DNA from: Promethearchaeota archaeon
GTDB taxonomy: Archaea > Asgardarchaeota > Lokiarchaeia > Sigyniarchaeales > SOKP01
Reading direction: 5' to 3'
Length of the DNA: 64,000 bases
Assembly (NCBI GenBank): GCA_019057795.1
Contig: JAHLWS010000038.1
Coordinates: 1 to 64,000 of the forward strand
A model generated the notes under the pieces. It saw only the letters and a program-made list of their open reading frames with translations. It was not told the DNA's origin and did not search any database. Shown here in pieces: positions 18,458-27,185 of this stretch. Every line of letters begins with the position of its first letter. Positions within the stretch are counted from its first letter, which is position 1. The translations under genes were made by a program, and so were the position numbers.

Positions 18458-19306
18458 TTATTTTAATAAAAAAAGTTGTAAAAGAAATTTGAACAAATTT
18501 AGTTCATTTAGTAGAGAAATGTTAGAAATCAAATATTCAAAAATATTCTCTTCTATAAAATAATGTAGACTTACATAATATCCCTCTTGGGTTTTTATCA
18601 TTTCAACAATCCTTCTTATTAAATTAATAATTTGCTTTTCAACTACCAGCATGTCACATTTAGTAGGGTCAATATTAATGATATTAATTCCAGTAGAACG
18701 GCTAAATGAAAACTTGCTTAATTCAGAATGATTCTTCACGTATTCATTCCTTAAATAATGTTCAAACATAGATTCGATTTGAGAATTAATCATTTCTTTT
18801 TTTTCAGCTGGAAAATGAGCTTCAATTAGATTGGTAAGTAAATTTAATATCTGTTGAAATACACCTAAAATATCAAAATATTCTGCGATTGTTGTGATAT
18901 TTTCGGCTGTTAACCACTGCGCATAGTATTCATCGATAACATCTTTAAAAGGGCTAAAAAGATCTGTATCGCCTTTCCATATAGAGCCCCACTTTTCTTT
19001 ATCTCCAGAAACATATTGCTCAATAAATGTTTGCATGATAACATTGAGCCGAGCTTTTAACATATTTGAACTTATATTTTTCTCAGATGCCGCAATAAAC
19101 AACAACTTACACTCTTTATCTTCTAAATAGGACCATCGGAGTCCTCCCATTTCAATACTTTCTATACCTTGTTGAAATTCATAAGTAGTAAATTGATTTA
19201 ACGCGGCTAAAAGACCACTTATGAGGTCTTCGTCTAAAGCCAAATCCATATACGGTTTATATAATAAAGTTATTCCGCTTTCAGAATCTAAAATCCATAC
19301 GTTCAT
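18458..19306 (-). CDS. Longin-like domain protein (Asgard eukaryote-like candidate)
   Basis: 282 residues, no membrane segment. The first about 135 residues start MNVWILDSESGITLLYKPYM and continue with 'LISGLLAALNQFT', 'GGLRWSYLEDKECKLLFIAA' and 'NVIMQTFIEQY', the strand-helix order of longin-type domains seen in vesicle coat, SNARE and GTPase-regulator proteins. The second half is helical with no recognised fold. Many Asgard archaea carry longin proteins that may act with their small GTPases; no GTPase is in this window. Identification is by pattern only. Confidence 0.6.
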   Translation of the reverse strand: MNVWILDSESGITLLYKPYMDLALDEDLISGLLAALNQFTTYEFQQGIESIEMGGLRWSYLEDKECKLLFIAASEKNISSNMLKARLNVIMQTFIEQYVSGDKEKWGSIWKGDTDLFSPFKDVIDEYYAQWLTAENITTIAEYFDILGVFQQILNLLTNLIEAHFPAEKKEMINSQIESMFEHYLRNEYVKNHSELSKFSFSRSTGINIINIDPTKCDMLVVEKQIINLIRRIVEMIKTQEGYYVSLHYFIEENIFEYLISNISLLNELNLFKFLLQLFLLK

Positions 19307-19505
19307 TTTTCCAAAAACCCAGTGTTATTAGAGGTTATCTCTAATTATCTCTAACTATATAGCTTATAAATTACGAGCTTATAAATTATTTTTTTTACAT
19401 AAAATTCTAAATGTATTACAAAAAATCTTTATACGAACTGCGAACTTTTACTTTTTTATTTTAAGAAATTTTAGACTCAAATCTATTGGTTTCCGCTCGT
19501 TTCTT

Positions 19506-19991
19506 TTATAAGAAATCTTTCAGATCTTTTGTTTTGCAATATTTCTCAATATTCCTCATCATTTCGGTAATCTTTTTTTGAAGTGTAAGATTTGCAACAC
19601 TGCCTATCAAACTGATGAAATCGCCACTTAAAGCAAACTTCTCCACAAAGACTCCTAGTTTAGTTTTAGTAGGAGATAAGGCCTTAATTCGCAAACGACC
19701 TTCTAAATTTTTGATATCTTTATTATTTCTAACGTTAAATTCGACTAATCGCCCCTTTCCTTCAATTTCACCTTTGTCTGAAAGCACTAATTCACCTTCC
19801 ATCTCAATTTGAACGTGAATTACATCTATCTCGTCGTAAATTTTCGTATACAACACATTGGGTGCTATAAATTTGGCTTCCATTTTCTTAGACGGGTTAA
19901 TAGCATCCCAAAATTCTGCTTTGTATAGTACCTGAGAAAGGATATCCTTATTGCAATTGTCAATTTCTAAAACTTTTGTAATTTTAGCCAT
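19506..19991 (-). CDS. SRPBCC/START-like ligand-binding protein
   Basis: 161 residues from ATG 19991 (GTG at 20000 is an alternative). The alternating strands and a long C-terminal helix (VANLTLQKKITEMMRNIEKYC) and the 'FWDAINPSKKMEAKFIAPN' start fit the polyketide-cyclase/START-like helix-grip fold, which binds lipids or other hydrophobic ligands. It has no cysteine-metal or catalytic motif. Single gene, convergent to nothing; ligand unknown. Confidence 0.55.
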   Translation of the reverse strand: MAKITKVLEIDNCNKDILSQVLYKAEFWDAINPSKKMEAKFIAPNVLYTKIYDEIDVIHVQIEMEGELVLSDKGEIEGKGRLVEFNVRNNKDIKNLEGRLRIKALSPTKTKLGVFVEKFALSGDFISLIGSVANLTLQKKITEMMRNIEKYCKTKDLKDFL

Positions 19992-20196
19992 TATTAACAC
20001 ACATATATCTATTTCGTATGATTTTCTAATACATCGAAAGTTTATATTCTTTTATAATACTAAAATAGAGTCAAGAAAGTTAACCTAAGCCTTCTAAGAT
20101 TACTTAATAAAAATCGTAAGTAATACTAATAAAAAGAGCTTGAAGCAAGTTTTTTCCATAAATTAGTTGTCTCGAAACAATCTACTTTTTTCTATA

Positions 20197-20403
20197 TTAA
20201 TTATCTCGGAAAATTCTTGACTTTTCTTCATCTCGTTCCTCTTTGCAGTTAGGACAAATCCATGTGGTATCGTTCTTTTTTACAGAATTTAAGCAAACAT
20301 CGCAAACAGTGATATCGCATATGCAATAATGGCATTTATCTAATATATCATCACAATTCTTCCCGCATATGTAACAATTAGGAGGGCTTTTGGTTTTGGA
20401 CAT
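20197..20403 (-). CDS. Small double zinc-ribbon/RING-like protein
   Basis: 68 residues with many CxxC pairs: CYICGKNC, CHYC, CDVC and CPNC, spaced to bind two zinc ions in a treble-clef or RING-like arrangement. The tail is acidic and basic (KEERDEEKSRIFRDN). Such small zinc proteins are abundant in Asgard archaea and act in protein-protein or nucleic-acid contacts; whether it is an E3-like RING cannot be said. No E2 or ubiquitin gene is nearby. Confidence 0.65.
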   Translation of the reverse strand: MSKTKSPPNCYICGKNCDDILDKCHYCICDITVCDVCLNSVKKNDTTWICPNCKEERDEEKSRIFRDN

Positions 20404-20503
20404 TTCTAGGTTATATTTTAAATTCTTTTATTTATTATAATATTCATTATTATGATTATTATTAATTAAATTTAACAAAATTATTTTTAGCAAAATTAGC
20501 AAA

Positions 20504-20689
20504 ATGGATAAACTAAAATCGGGAGTTCAATTGCTTTCGCTTTTTATAATTTTTTTTATATATAAGGTTATAGCGGCTATTATTGATAACAATTTCTCTG
20601 AATTCGTTCTATGGTTTATGTTTTCTATTGTTTATGCTATATCTCTTACGATCTTATATTTTGTTTTTAAAAAAAGGCACTTATTATAG
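20504..20689 (+). CDS. Small two-pass membrane protein
   Basis: 61 residues: MDKLKSGVQ, a hydrophobic stretch (LLSLFIIFFIYKVIAAII), a short polar loop (DNNFSEF), a second hydrophobic stretch (VLWFMFSIVYAISLTILYFV) and a basic end (FKKRHLL). Two transmembrane helices with both ends probably inside. No family known. Confidence 0.6.
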   Translation: MDKLKSGVQLLSLFIIFFIYKVIAAIIDNNFSEFVLWFMFSIVYAISLTILYFVFKKRHLL

Positions 20690-20748
20690 TTTAATTAATT
20701 TTGACTTAGAAAATAAATAAATTCCTAAACTTCTTTGAAATGTTTCGT

Positions 20749-21027
20749 TCATTTCTTTATCTTTTTTTTAAAAATATCCGGAATTAAACCATTAATCCCA
20801 AGACGGTTCAAAATAGTATCACTAATATCGATTTTAACTTTCATATCTTGCATAGCTTTTAATGTTTCTCCTAACATTTTGGAAAAACTTTCGTTCATTT
20901 CTTTAATAGTATCTGAAGTCAATTTAAGAGATTCTCGAATAGCAAGATTTGTCTCGTGTAACTCTGAAGTCATTTTTTCCATACTAACCCTCATTTCTGA
21001 AATCTCTTTTTTTATTCCCATTATCAA
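20749..21027 (-). CDS. Coiled-coil small protein
   Basis: 92 residues (ATG 21027; ATG 21021 possible). From MGIKKEISEMRVSMEKMTSE to about residue 70 the heptad spacing of hydrophobic residues is that of a continuous coiled coil; the C-terminus is short, proline-containing and lysine rich (DIFKKKIKK). Function unknown; an oligomerising scaffold is plausible. Confidence 0.6.
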   Translation of the reverse strand: MIMGIKKEISEMRVSMEKMTSELHETNLAIRESLKLTSDTIKEMNESFSKMLGETLKAMQDMKVKIDISDTILNRLGINGLIPDIFKKKIKK

Positions 21028-21196
21028 TCCAAATCTTAACTTGTTTTATTTTTTTAGTAATTTTATAAAGAATGAAGTACTTAAAGTTTTTATTTAAATA
21101 GACAATAAATCTCGTATAATTATTAATTATAACAAATACTCTTTTAAGATTGCTTAATTATATTCAAAATAACTAATAAAATAAAACTTAATCAAA

Positions 21197-21334
21197 ATGT
21201 CTGAATGGAAATACAAAATTAAAAAACCCGTAGCCGAAGAAGCATTTTGTACTGGCTGAGGCATCATTGACGGAATCATTTCGTGTATATTTAATATAAA
21301 AAAAAAACGCAAAGAAAAAAAAAGTAAAAAATAA
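21197..21334 (+). CDS. Candidate selenoprotein 1 (CxxU motif, in-frame TGA at 21257-21259)
   Basis: ATG 21197 opens a frame that, read with TGA 21257-21259 as selenocysteine, gives 45 residues: MSEWKYKIKKPVAEEAFCTG, U21, then GIIDGIISCIFNIKK and a lysine-rich tail to TAA 21332-21334. Cys18 and U21 form a CxxU redox motif, the usual setting of selenocysteine. The segment after U is a short hydrophobic helix followed by a polybasic end. A folded RNA motif starts about 80 bases downstream of the TGA, the same distance as in the neighbouring candidate at 21556. If TGA is a true stop the product is only a 20-residue peptide. Not in any family I recognise. Confidence 0.55.
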
Positions 21335-21338
21335 ACAA

Positions 21339-21401
21339 AATCTCGAGGAGTAAAGCAAAAACGTTAGGTTTTATTCCTTAGTTCCGCAAGAACTTGAGAT
21401 T
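21339..21401 (+). promoter_or_regulatory. Folded 3'UTR RNA element 1, SECIS candidate
   Basis: Closing stem AATCTCGA (21339-21346) with TTGAGATT (21394-21401). Inside: hairpin GGA-[8-nt bulge 21350-21357]-AAAAC-GTTAG-GTTTT-AT-TCC (21347-21377), then hairpin GTTC-CGCAA-GAAC (21381-21393). The same three-stem plan, with different stem bases but the same bulge length, follows candidate 2. It starts 4 bases after the TAA. A T-rich run follows. It does not match a SECIS consensus exactly by eye, so the call rests on position and repetition. Confidence 0.5.
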
Positions 21402-21555
21402 AACTCTTACCTTTTTACTTAATATCGATCTTTTTATTATTATAAAAAATCACATAATTGCCCAGTAACTTTATTTTTTATAAACCTCACCCTTAATACT
21501 CCTGATTTTTATAAACTTAACAATAAATTTAATAATTTTATAGTGAGAAAAACAC

Positions 21556-21729
21556 ATGTCAGAAGAAGATGACTTTGATTTTGGATTTGATTTCGGATTT
21601 GATTTTGGATTTGATAACAATTGCTACGAAACTAGTTGATCGTTACTTACTATGTGGTACTTAAGAGCTTTAAAAACACGAAAAACTAAAGAAAAAATGG
21701 AAAAAAACATAAATAATAAAAATCTCTAA
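21556..21729 (+). CDS. Candidate selenoprotein 2 (acidic FDFG repeats, in-frame TGA at 21637-21639)
   Basis: ATG 21556 starts MSEEDD followed by three DFDFGF-type repeats (FDFGFDFGFDFGFD), then NNCYETS, TGA as residue 28, SLLTMWYLRALKTRKTKEK and a basic tail ending at TAA 21727-21729: 57 residues if TGA is selenocysteine. As in candidate 1, the TGA is preceded by a cysteine a few residues earlier and followed by a short hydrophobic helix and a polybasic tail. The matching RNA element overlaps its stop codon. As a plain ORF it would end after 27 residues. No known family. Confidence 0.5.
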
Positions 21730-21786
21730 GATTAAGTCGTTAAATGATTGGATTTAATCAATAAGTTCTATGCAAGAACTTGAGAT
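21721..21786 (+). promoter_or_regulatory. Folded 3'UTR RNA element 2, SECIS candidate
   Basis: Closing stem ATCTC (21722-21726) plus AA with TT-GAGAT (21780-21786). Inside: hairpin GATT-[8-nt bulge 21734-21741]-AAAT-GATTGG-ATTT-AATC (21730-21759), then GTTC-TATGCAA-GAAC (21765-21779). It shares GCAAGAACTTGAGAT with element 1 but the first hairpin has different bases that keep the same pairing plan, which looks like compensatory change. A T-run follows at 21791-21810. Confidence 0.5.
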
Positions 21787-21833
21787 AGAATTTCTTTTTA
21801 CTTTTTTATTTGAAAAACAAACAGAGAAAAACG

Positions 21834-23198
21834 TTAATAGGGTTTTTTTGACCCTTCTCCAATCTTTCTGTAAATAAAACCTTTTTCTTCAACCAATTTC
21901 TTTTCAAATATGTTCCTTCCATCTATAATAATCGGCGTTCTTACTCTCTTCTTTAAATCAGCAAGATCGATATTGTAATATTCTCTGTGATTTGTAGTGA
22001 AAAGCAATACATCAGCATCGGTTACTGCTTTGTTGAAATCTTTGGTTAATTCAGTAAGATTATAATCGCGTGATTTTACATGGGGGTCGTGAGCAATGTA
22101 AACGATATTATGAGAATGATATCTACTTTTTAGAGCTCTAATGATATTTTCGGTCGGGGTATTTCGCGTGTCATCGGTGTTCGCTTTATACGAGACCCCT
22201 AAAAGGGTTATCTTAATATTGTCTACTAACCTATGGGCGTCTCTGAATACATTTTCCATTAACTCGACCATATGATACGGCATATAATCGTTCAAATTTC
22301 TTGAGTTAGAAATTATCTTCATTTTAGATTCGTTAATTTTTTCAGTATATTTATTAAATCCGTACAATAGAAGCCAAGGATCTTTTGTCAGGCAATGTCC
22401 TCCTACGCCTGAACCGGGGGAATGCATCATTCTGTCGTGGCGTTGATTTATTAATTCTATAATTTCGAATATATTTCGATTAAAATCTTCGCTTAATAAC
22501 GCCATTTCGTTTGCAAATGCAATATTTACGTCTCGGTATGCGTTCTCTATGCATTTAGTTAACTCTGCCGTAAGAGTGTCTGTTATCTGAAGTTCTTTTT
22601 TAACGACCTTCCCGTACAAATACATAGCTTTATCGTTTGCCTCTTTACAACCGCCACCAATTACCCTAGGAAAATTTATGATATACTCCAATAACTTACC
22701 GGGCATTACGCGCTCAAACGAGAAAACAAGATAGAAATCCTTACCCCGCTTTAAACCACTTCCTTCTTCTAAAATAGTTTGTACAACATTATCTGTCGTT
22801 CCAGGTGCTACTGTAGATTCAAGTATGACTGTAACACCCTTTTTTATATGTTTTGAAATCTGTTGAGAAACTTCCTTTAATGATTCATACCTTGGGACTC
22901 TCTGGTCGTCTACAGGCGTTTGTACATCAATTAAAATATAATCTGCAACATCAACATCATCATAATTATCAGTAACCTTAAACTTTCCATTTTTTACCAC
23001 CCTTTCAATTAATGCATCTAAGCCAGGCTCATCCCCTTCAAAAGGATTTTTACCCTTATTAAGCCAATCAATTTTCCAACTTGATCTTTGAGACCTTCGT
23101 TGAATACCCGTAACATAGAAATCGTCTACATCAGCTAACAGAGTAGCCATGGGAATACCAACGTATCCCATACCAACAACAACGATATTAGTAGGCAT
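21834..23198 (-). CDS. Nucleotide-sugar dehydrogenase (UDP-glucose/UDP-ManNAc dehydrogenase family)
   Basis: 454 residues. N-terminal NAD site VVGMGYVGIPMATLLADV; central dimer domain with the substrate loop 'ESTVAPGTTDNVV' and 'FSFERVMPGKLLEYI'; catalytic cysteine in 'GSGVGGHCLTKDPWLL'; C-terminal UDP-binding domain with 'LLGVSYKANTDDTRNTP'. It oxidises a UDP-hexose or UDP-N-acetylhexosamine twice to the uronic acid, for surface glycans or N-glycans. The substrate (glucose versus ManNAc or GalNAc) is not decided by these motifs; the GGHCLTKDPW context is nearer to the UDP-HexNAc group. Cytoplasmic. No other sugar genes are adjacent. Confidence 0.9.
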   Translation of the reverse strand: MPTNIVVVGMGYVGIPMATLLADVDDFYVTGIQRRSQRSSWKIDWLNKGKNPFEGDEPGLDALIERVVKNGKFKVTDNYDDVDVADYILIDVQTPVDDQRVPRYESLKEVSQQISKHIKKGVTVILESTVAPGTTDNVVQTILEEGSGLKRGKDFYLVFSFERVMPGKLLEYIINFPRVIGGGCKEANDKAMYLYGKVVKKELQITDTLTAELTKCIENAYRDVNIAFANEMALLSEDFNRNIFEIIELINQRHDRMMHSPGSGVGGHCLTKDPWLLLYGFNKYTEKINESKMKIISNSRNLNDYMPYHMVELMENVFRDAHRLVDNIKITLLGVSYKANTDDTRNTPTENIIRALKSRYHSHNIVYIAHDPHVKSRDYNLTELTKDFNKAVTDADVLLFTTNHREYYNIDLADLKKRVRTPIIIDGRNIFEKKLVEEKGFIYRKIGEGSKKPY

Positions 23199-23343
23199 TT
23201 TAATTACTCAAGCTTATTAAAAAATTTGATATTAAATTTATAACTTAAATTCAAAAATAAACCATAATTGAAAAAATTTTATACTTTTCATTAAAAAAAA
23301 AAATAAGAAAATAAAAAAATTATTAAATAATTTCGGATTACGA

Positions 23344-24003
23344 TTATTTTTTCTTTTTCATATATGATGACCCTCTAACGGCTTTAAACATTATTGCTAA
23401 AACGGCACCAGCAACGAAACCTCCCACATGCGCGAAATGTGCCGTTCCTGACATTTCAAGCGCAAAAAATGCGTAAGTCAATTCGGCAATAAAATAAGTT
23501 GCTATAAAGTATCCCGCAGAGACAGCTCTCGTTGATCCTAACAATAAGAATTTATTTGAAGGATATAGTATCATATAAACTGCCATAAGCCCAAATATCG
23601 CTCCAGAAGCACCTAATGAGGGAATACTAGATAACATCGGACCCCATATGGGAATCATTGTGCTGACTGCATGTGCCAGCGAACCGACGAGTCCAGAAAC
23701 AAGATAAGTTATTAAGTAGAAGGTATGCCCCATTGCGTGCTCACAATTGTCAGTTATTACAATGAAAAACCACATGTTCATAATTATATGCATAATATCT
23801 CCGTGCATAAACATTGAGGTAAATATCGTCCATACTTTTTCTCCAGCAAAAAATTCAGCTGGAACAAAAGCATATTCAATGTGCATCTGTCCCGTAGGAT
23901 CCAATATTTGCCATATGAAAACTAGAATATTAGCAACTAAGATAATAACCGAGAAAAATTGCTTCATAAAAGAAATTTTATCGTTTGACGCTTCGAATAC
24001 CAA
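23344..24003 (-). CDS. Rhomboid-family intramembrane serine protease
   Basis: 219 residues from TTG 24003. Six hydrophobic segments, the 'HGDIMHIIMNMWFF' segment (68-80), catalytic serine in GASGAIFG (Ser133) and catalytic histidine in 'AHFAHVGGFVAGA' (His192) make a complete rhomboid core. It cuts transmembrane segments of client proteins within the membrane. Basic C-terminus (SSYMKKKK). Divergent from the DUF2961 gene, with about 160 bases between the starts. Confidence 0.93.
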   Translation of the reverse strand: MVFEASNDKISFMKQFFSVIILVANILVFIWQILDPTGQMHIEYAFVPAEFFAGEKVWTIFTSMFMHGDIMHIIMNMWFFIVITDNCEHAMGHTFYLITYLVSGLVGSLAHAVSTMIPIWGPMLSSIPSLGASGAIFGLMAVYMILYPSNKFLLLGSTRAVSAGYFIATYFIAELTYAFFALEMSGTAHFAHVGGFVAGAVLAIMFKAVRGSSYMKKKK

Positions 24004-24163
24004 TTTAATTCACACTTCCTATATATTTATAAAGTTTTAAGTGTTTTTGTAGAGTTAGATTTTAATAGTATTTAAGAATTTTTTTGATAATTAATAAATT
24101 TCTATAATTATTAGTAAATTTGGAAATAAAAACATAAAAAATTAAAAAGGGATAACAAGTACT

Positions 24164-25348
24164 ATGCGATTAGGAGAATCTACTTTACGTGGTATTGCAA
24201 AAATCCACCCTGATACGGTAAAGAGGAAGCGAATTTCAAGTTACGACAAGACTGGGGGAAATAACGATTGGATCGATGTTCAACCTGGAGAAAAGGTAAT
24301 AATTGGAAAAGAAGATTGTACTGGGTGTATAACCCATTTATGGTGTACAATAAAATGTAAAGACCGTTATTATTTAAGAAACATTATAATTAGATTGTAT
24401 TGGGACGATGAACAAGACGATAAACCTAGCGTAGAGGTTCCGATTGGGGATTTTTTCGGCTTAGGTCACGCCAAACACAAGAATTTTGTTTCATTGCCAC
24501 TCCAGATGAGTCCACAATCGGGAAAAGGATTCAATTGTTGGTGGCCAATGCCATTTTCAAAAGGTTTTAAAATAACTATAGAAAACGATGCTTCTAAACC
24601 AATGAGATTTTTTTTCTACATAGATTACGAAATCTACGAGGATGGATTCGAAAATGAAAGGGACTATGGAAGATTCCACGCTCTCTGGCACCGCGAAAAT
24701 TATACAGCTCCTAAAAAGAAAGACAGTGAAACGGGAAAAAAGTTTTACAAGGTGAGACCAAAGAAATTCAGTCATAAAGGGTGTAATGTCGATAATCCTC
24801 TTATGGACAATTATAAAATCCTTGAAGCAAAAGGTAAGGGTCAATTTGTTGGATGCCATTTAGATATTGATAATATTACATTTATGCCTTGGTATATTAA
24901 TTGGCCTGGCGAAGGAGACGACATGATATATATCGACGACGATGTTGAAAAAGGCGTACCCACTTTACACGGAACGGGCACAGAAGATTATGTGAACCAA
25001 GCCTGGGCGCAACGCCAAAAGTACTTTGCTCCTTATCACGGCACAATTACAACTGGTGGGATAAACTGGTGGGGTAAAATATCCTATTATAGATATCATA
25101 TTGAAGACCCTATCTATTTCAATAAAAGAATAGTGGTCACAATCGAACACGGGCACGATAACCATCGTAAAGACGATTGGTCGTCAACGGCTTATTGGTA
25201 TCAACGAGAACCACACGACCATACATTATTTCCAAAATTACTAGATAAAAAAGGAAGAAAACCGCGCGTTCATGTTGCTCATATGGTTAGAAAATCTTTT
25301 TGCCTTGTTTTAATCGTAATCGTCCCACTTTTGTGGTTATTTCTTTAA
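24164..25348 (+). CDS. DUF2961 (GH172-like) protein with C-terminal hydrophobic tail
   Basis: 394 residues. The DUF2961 pattern is clear: 'DVQPGEKVIIGKEDCTGCITHLW', 'VPIGDFFGLGHAK', 'NCWWPMPFSKGFKI', 'MIYIDDD' and 'LHGTGTEDYVNQAW'. The family is now linked to GH172 glycoside hydrolases acting on fructosyl or arabinofuranosyl bonds. Residues after about 375 (SFCLVLIVIVPLLWLFL) form a strong hydrophobic end, as in a tail anchor; this is unusual for the family and could also reflect a frameshift replacing the normal end. No signal peptide is seen at the N-terminus. Substrate unknown. Confidence 0.8.
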   Translation: MRLGESTLRGIAKIHPDTVKRKRISSYDKTGGNNDWIDVQPGEKVIIGKEDCTGCITHLWCTIKCKDRYYLRNIIIRLYWDDEQDDKPSVEVPIGDFFGLGHAKHKNFVSLPLQMSPQSGKGFNCWWPMPFSKGFKITIENDASKPMRFFFYIDYEIYEDGFENERDYGRFHALWHRENYTAPKKKDSETGKKFYKVRPKKFSHKGCNVDNPLMDNYKILEAKGKGQFVGCHLDIDNITFMPWYINWPGEGDDMIYIDDDVEKGVPTLHGTGTEDYVNQAWAQRQKYFAPYHGTITTGGINWWGKISYYRYHIEDPIYFNKRIVVTIEHGHDNHRKDDWSSTAYWYQREPHDHTLFPKLLDKKGRKPRVHVAHMVRKSFCLVLIVIVPLLWLFL

Positions 25349-25451
25349 ATTTTTTTACAAATTGTTTTTTTATGAAGCTAAAAATAAAACGAATGAAAAT
25401 TAAAAGATTTAATATTTTTTAATTAATATCTTATCGTCTGAAGATGATTTA

Positions 25452-26444
25452 TTATATTGGTTCACTAGTCCCACCTATTTTAATAGATGTAGAGGATTTC
25501 TTACCATCCATCGTCTTAATATCTACTTGAAATCTTCCGAGCGCTGATGTTCCAATGAATATCAAAACGATCGCTAAGAAAAATAGAAAATAATTATTGA
25601 ATGTTTGTCTAAAGACTAGGATTCCAGCAATTATCGGTATTGATAAACCAATTGAATCCAATATCGGAAATACTACAGCCATTCTACTTTTTTGGAAAGC
25701 ACTTTGATAAAACGCAAAACTAGCTAAATTACAAATCGCCAAGCCCCACCACCCAATAAAAACCCACAAATGAATGTAATCAAACCAAAATATTCCAAAA
25801 AATATTTCTATTCCAAAATACCAAGTAAGTTGTATGTTTGCTTGCACTATAGCTTGCGCTAGGATGTTCGTGAAGACGCCTCCAAGCGCCAAAAAAAAAG
25901 AACCGGTTAACATAACAAAAAAACCTTCAAATTTCGTTCCTCTTTTCTTTTGAGAAAAAACAAAGCTACCAATAGTTATAGAAAAAGTTATTATCAAAAA
26001 AATTGTTAATGGGATGACCATTTCGTATAAATCAATAGCGACTTCTGAAATTCCTGCTAAAGCAATTAGTATAGGGGAAATTGCTAATAAGGCTATTGCG
26101 AGAAACTCATACCAAGTTACTTTTTCACCTAAAATACGGTTTGCGGCAATAACTACGATGATAATACCCATACTGTTAATTGGCTCTGCGACCATAAATC
26201 CAACTAATCCTATTGACATTATGTACGGAAACCAACCAACTATACCCAAAATAGCGCCCAAAAGCCACCACTTGTTTTTTGCAATTTCTTTAAATGCTTT
26301 TAGTACTCCTACAAATCCTTTATCAAAACGGATTTCTGGACCTTCTCGTAAACCCATCTTCTGGAAGACTAGCGCTAAATTAAACATAGGGGTTGCGATT
26401 AAAACTAAAATAATACCCAATGTGACTGTGTATGTATCAACCAT
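25452..26444 (-). CDS. DMT-superfamily membrane transporter (EamA/NIPA-like)
   Basis: 330 residues with about nine to ten transmembrane segments arranged as two repeats. Features such as 'TPMFNLALVFQKMGLREGPE' and 'MSIGLVGFMVAEPINSMGIIIVVIAANRILGEKV' recall the drug/metabolite transporter superfamily, near the NIPA-like branch. It sits in the cytoplasmic membrane; the transported compound is unknown. Short cytoplasmic C-terminus (KIGGTSEPI). Single gene with about 100 bases on either side. Confidence 0.75.
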   Translation of the reverse strand: MVDTYTVTLGIILVLIATPMFNLALVFQKMGLREGPEIRFDKGFVGVLKAFKEIAKNKWWLLGAILGIVGWFPYIMSIGLVGFMVAEPINSMGIIIVVIAANRILGEKVTWYEFLAIALLAISPILIALAGISEVAIDLYEMVIPLTIFLIITFSITIGSFVFSQKKRGTKFEGFFVMLTGSFFLALGGVFTNILAQAIVQANIQLTWYFGIEIFFGIFWFDYIHLWVFIGWWGLAICNLASFAFYQSAFQKSRMAVVFPILDSIGLSIPIIAGILVFRQTFNNYFLFFLAIVLIFIGTSALGRFQVDIKTMDGKKSSTSIKIGGTSEPI

Positions 26445-26563
26445 AAATCCCTAACTCTAATTAAAGGCTTATAATACTTAAGAAAATTATTCATCAATTT
26501 TAATCTTATTTATATAATAAGTATAGATTTCTCGAGAATAATTTTGAAACAATTAAGAAGTAA

Positions 26564-26962
26564 CTAATTAGTTTCTTTTTCTTTTTTTTCAAGTAAATTT
26601 CTTATGTAGTTTATAATTTCGTTTCCGGAAATTGCCTTAACTAAATAACCATCTGCACCGAGTTCTTTACCTTTTTTAATATCTTCAAAAAAGTTTTTCA
26701 CAGTAAAAAGAACTACAAGGATATGCTTAAATTTTTCGTTGGATTTTATGGATTTGAGTACCTCGTACCCATTAAGATTTGGCATCATAATATCTAAAAG
26801 TACTAGTGCGATATCCTCGTGTTTTTCTTCCACGATCTGTAACGCTTCACTTCCATTACTACAAGTAAGAGTTTCGTAATTCTCAAGTTGTAAAAACTTT
26901 TCGGTTAAATTGACGATATCTTCTTCGTCGTCGACTATGAGAATTTTTCTTGCTACTGACAT
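26564..26962 (-). CDS. CheY-like receiver domain protein A
   Basis: 132 residues, a receiver domain only. Phosphorylation pocket: acidic pair DDEED at residues 11-15, phospho-acceptor aspartate in 'LVLLDIMMPNLNG', threonine in 'VVLFTVKNF', and a lysine position replaced in 'DGYLVKAISG' (the usual K-P becomes K-A). No output domain, so it must act through another protein. Its closest relative is the next gene at 27.2 kb, 220 bases away; no histidine kinase lies in the window. Confidence 0.9.
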   Translation of the reverse strand: MSVARKILIVDDEEDIVNLTEKFLQLENYETLTCSNGSEALQIVEEKHEDIALVLLDIMMPNLNGYEVLKSIKSNEKFKHILVVLFTVKNFFEDIKKGKELGADGYLVKAISGNEIINYIRNLLEKKEKETN

Positions 26963-27185
26963 TTAGAACCCAAATTTATGTTAATATAATTTTTAATTCT
27001 AACAAATAAATTGTTTATTTTGTCATTTATAAAGTGTGTATAATTTTAACTAATTTCTTGATAGTATCAAGAAAATTAACTTATAAATATTTATTTAAAA
27101 ATCATTTGATTTTAAGTTGATTAGAACTTTTGAAATAAGTAATTTACAAACTTATATCAGAATTTAATAGTTTTAGTTACACGAT

